Below are positions 61,966-64,000 of a stretch of 64,000 nucleotides of DNA, in pieces. The position numbers and the translations under genes are program-made. The notes beneath the pieces are model-generated. The model was not told the DNA's origin and searched no databases. It worked only from the letters and a program-made list of their open reading frames with translations. Origin of the DNA: an uncultured Pseudomonadota bacterium (GTDB taxonomy: Bacteria; Myxococcota_A; UBA796; SXON01); assembly GCA_903921785.1 (NCBI GenBank), contig CAIXRH010000136.1, positions 1 through 64,000 on the forward strand, in the 5' to 3' direction. Numbering within the stretch: the first letter of the stretch is position 1; every line of letters starts with the position of its first letter.

Positions 61966-62553
61966 ATGAAGCGCATCTTCCCCACCACCGCCCGCTTCGT
62001 GGGCGCGTTCACCGACCGGGTGCCCGCGTCCACCCTCCCCGAGGTGGTCTTCGCGGGGCGCAGCAACGTCGGCAAGTCCTCCGCGATCAACCTGATCGTT
62101 GGGCAGGCCATCGCGCGCACCAGCAGCACCCCGGGCCGCACCCAGTCGATCAACGTGTTCGACATTGCCGACCGCCTCCGCCTCGTGGACCTCCCCGGGT
62201 ACGGCTACGCGAAGGTCTCCAAGTCGATGCGCGAGGACTGGAAGCACCTCATCGGCGGCTACCTCACCGATCGGACCACGATCAAGCTGGTGCTCGCGCT
62301 GATGGACGCCCGCCGCGAACCCCAAGACCTCGATCGCGCGCTGCTCGAACAGCTCGGCGCCCTGGGCCTGCCGGTGCTCGGGCTGGCCACCAAGGTGGAC
62401 GATCTGCCGAAGCCGAAGCGCAACAGCACCGTGGCCGCGCTCGCCGCCGCCCACGGCCTGCCCGCCGACGCGGTGATCCCCTTCTCGGCGACCGAGAAGA
62501 TCGGCCTCGAAGAAGCGCGCGAAGCGATCGCGTGGGCCATCGCGGACGGCTGA
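61966..62553 (+). CDS. engB: Ribosome biogenesis GTPase EngB (YsxC/YihA)
   Basis: A 195-residue small GTPase needed for 50S subunit assembly. G1 is GRSNVGKS (31-38), G2 the Thr region TPGRTQSINVF, G3 DLPGYGYAKVSK, G4 TKVD and G5 PFSATEKIG. The length is normal. Transcribed alone and convergent with the VWA gene. Confidence 0.96.
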   Translation: MKRIFPTTARFVGAFTDRVPASTLPEVVFAGRSNVGKSSAINLIVGQAIARTSSTPGRTQSINVFDIADRLRLVDLPGYGYAKVSKSMREDWKHLIGGYLTDRTTIKLVLALMDARREPQDLDRALLEQLGALGLPVLGLATKVDDLPKPKRNSTVAALAAAHGLPADAVIPFSATEKIGLEEAREAIAWAIADG

Positions 62554-62593
62554 GCGTCCCGCGCCGGGGGGCTCCCCCGCGGCGCCGGCAGAA

Positions 62594-62669
62594 GGAGCGC
62601 TGACCGTGGATTGAAGCGCGGCCGTGCGCTCGTTGTCGGTCGGTTGAAGCGCCGACGGTGGGGATGCGC
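62594..62669 (-). repeat. 76-nt dispersed intergenic repeat, copy B
   Basis: The reverse complement of this stretch aligns without gaps to 4630-4705 (64 of 76 identical). Read on the plus strand, GAGCGC (bases 2-7) pairs with GCGCTC (33-38), and GTCGG (42-46) pairs with CCGAC (59-63). The most variable block lies mainly in the loop of the second stem. It sits 40 nt after the engB stop. Confidence 0.75.
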
Positions 62670-62706
62670 CCCGTCCCCTCCGCTCGGAAGCGGCCCGCCC
62701 GACCCC

Positions 62707-62745
62707 AAAAAAGCCGACGGCGGCGGGACCGGAGTCCACGCCGCC
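62707..62745 (-). terminator. Likely intrinsic terminator of the VWA gene
   Basis: On the minus strand GGCGGCG (62745-62739) pairs with CGCCGCC (62725-62719), followed by GTCGGC and TTTTTT (62712-62707). It lies 16 nt past the stop of the VWA gene. The six bases between stem and T-run make it slightly atypical. Confidence 0.55.
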
Positions 62746-62761
62746 GCCACGTCGCCCGAGC

Positions 62762-64000
62762 TCAGTACTCGGTGCCGGGGACCACGACGATGATGTCGAG
62801 GGTGTCGAGGAGGATGCTCTGATCGCCGAGCACGTTGAGGGTGAGCTTGAAGAGCTGATCCTCGGTGAGCGCCGCGATGGTGCCCCGGAACGTGAGGGTG
62901 AAGGTGAGCACCTGGCCCTCGTCGTCCGCGCCGAGGCCCTCGTAGTACTCGGGATCGATGCTCTGGACGAACCCGTACACGTCGCCATCCACCGAGAGGT
63001 CCACGCGCTCGAACCGCACGCCGGAGACGAGCTGGGTGATCGCGTTGACGATGTCGGTACGGAAGGTGGCGCTGCTGCCCGTCCACACCTCGACCGGGGG
63101 CTCGGCGGCGACGCCGTCGCCGTCCATGTCGGCCAGGGAGCCGATGTCCGTCGCGAAGTCGACCATCTGCGGGTAGCCGGTGGAGCCGTTGACGCTCACG
63201 CCCACGAAGTAGGCGCCGAGGTCGGTGAACGCGGTGACCGCGTCCGACATGCCGGCGTCGTAGCAGCCGCCAGGCGACTGGTTGTACGCCGGGTTGCTGG
63301 ACTCGGGGTCGCGCAGGTAGTTGTCGCCGGCGAGCACGACGACCGGGAGCGCGTACTCGCGGAAGCCCATGCCGCCGTTGATGCCCGGATCGGGCGTGGA
63401 GCTGTCGTAGGCTTCGCCGCCCGAACCGCCGAACACGTCGCCGGCCTCGGCGATGAAGGGCACCACGTCGGTGGACGCGTCGTAGGAACCGTCGCAGTCC
63501 TGGTCGTAGCCGTTGCCGGAGGCGGCCTGGAAGATGGCCTCCGTGCCGGACTCGGGACCGTCGGAGCCGCCGTGCGTGCTGAGCCCGGAGAACGCCGACT
63601 GCACCAGCGAGGTGTCGGTCGTCGCCTGCTGACGGAGGTAGAACGGCTTGTCCGTACCCGGAGAGCCGAAGCCGCCGTAGGCGTAGTCGTCGTGGCCGCT
63701 CACGGCGTAGGCCGCGTCGGGGAGGACCGCCGCGAGCTCGCCGACCATCGTGTTGAACTCGGTGGCCACCGCGGTGATCGTGCCGCCCATGGAGCACGTC
63801 GTGTCGATGATGAAGCCGATGTCGCCGCGATCGATGGTGAGCTCGAAGTCGAAGTCGTGCTCCACCGTGGTGCGCTCCGGCACCTCCACGTAGATGCCGT
63901 CGATGACGCTGGAGGGGTCGTTCGGGTCGGTGCCCGCGGTGATCTCGCCACCGTCGGAGTAGCCGTCGCCGTCGGAGTCGGAGTCGTAGGGGTCGGTGCC
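62762..64000 (-). CDS. VWA-domain protein, N-terminus outside the window
   Basis: The last 412 residues of a secreted-type protein that continues past base 64000. At the window edge it reads SDSDGDGYSDGGE and GTDPNDPSS, thrombospondin type 3-like calcium loops. Then a von Willebrand A domain with the metal site in IDTTCSMGG (DxTxS-like), a conserved inner part with GSDGPESGTEA, and a C-terminal beta domain (RFERVDLSVDGDV, LTFTLTFRGTI). A GTG at 63889 is in frame but not the true start, because the calcium-loop segment upstream is in the same frame. Similar proteins are surface adhesins of myxobacteria. Confidence 0.85.
   Translation of the reverse strand, partial: GTDPYDSDSDGDGYSDGGEITAGTDPNDPSSVIDGIYVEVPERTTVEHDFDFELTIDRGDIGFIIDTTCSMGGTITAVATEFNTMVGELAAVLPDAAYAVSGHDDYAYGGFGSPGTDKPFYLRQQATTDTSLVQSAFSGLSTHGGSDGPESGTEAIFQAASGNGYDQDCDGSYDASTDVVPFIAEAGDVFGGSGGEAYDSSTPDPGINGGMGFREYALPVVVLAGDNYLRDPESSNPAYNQSPGGCYDAGMSDAVTAFTDLGAYFVGVSVNGSTGYPQMVDFATDIGSLADMDGDGVAAEPPVEVWTGSSATFRTDIVNAITQLVSGVRFERVDLSVDGDVYGFVQSIDPEYYEGLGADDEGQVLTFTLTFRGTIAALTEDQLFKLTLNVLGDQSILLDTLDIIVVVPGTEY

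Overview
The window is about 70% GC and carries genes typical of a Gram-negative predatory or soil-type bacterium of the Myxococcota/deltaproteobacterial kind. The signs are many secreted lipoproteins, two proteins with MopE-type Asp/Cys metal-binding repeats, two Hanks-type Ser/Thr kinases (one with an ATPase and a helical repeat tail), a DUF4388 (PATAN) protein, a WXXGXW repeat protein, an LPS-type family 9 glycosyltransferase and a class A penicillin-binding protein. This placement is inferred from gene content only. I saw no rRNA, tRNA, CRISPR array, insertion sequence or prophage.

Layout. 1-9534: a gene-free lead with a minisatellite, a PmbA/TldE-like protein, a nuclease-helicase fusion, a small PH-domain protein, an MFS transporter, an operon grxC / YhhN-type lysoplasmalogenase / lipoprotein, and a DUF2325 protein. 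9571-16758: pyruvate kinase, a peptidase-U32 RNA-hydroxylase-like protein overlapping a chorismate-mutase-like gene, a WXXGXW protein overlapping a glycosyltransferase, and leucine dehydrogenase. 16911-23810: a lipoprotein, a stand-alone PfaD, a membrane protein with a second copy 25 kb away, and a 1198-residue MopE / lamin-tail / FG-GAP lipoprotein. 23982-26392: efp-epmA with divergent epmB, a complete EF-P beta-lysylation module. 26403-34818: the DUF4388 protein, an aldehyde dehydrogenase / sulfatase-fold pair, a lipoprotein and a MopE / beta-helix lipoprotein. 34851-42292: a GH5-type glycosidase, a sensor kinase, an adenosine deaminase, an adhesin-head-like protein with a TPR protein, and a second glycosidase. 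42279-47517: an envelope operon (PBP1b-like, PEGA-like membrane protein, Ser/Thr kinase, glycosidase). 47605-52358: a secreted protein, an SGNH hydrolase, a TGS1-like methyltransferase and a two-component pair. 52494-64000: the kinase-ATPase and its Lys/His/Ala-rich partner, mtnA, a small membrane protein, an EEP nuclease-fold protein, a metallophosphoesterase operon, engB, and a VWA protein cut by the window edge.

Most worth a second look: the U32 hydroxylase overlapping a chorismate-mutase-like gene, which fits the need of such hydroxylases for prephenate; a gapless 76-nt intergenic repeat present twice in opposite orientation with two conserved stems; a highly biased Lys/His/Ala protein upstream of a kinase that has no standard start codon before its glycine loop; and a bacterial TGS1-like methyltransferase. 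Many start codons are GTG or TTG, and several genes overlap by GTGA or ATGA, so compact operons with translational coupling are common here.
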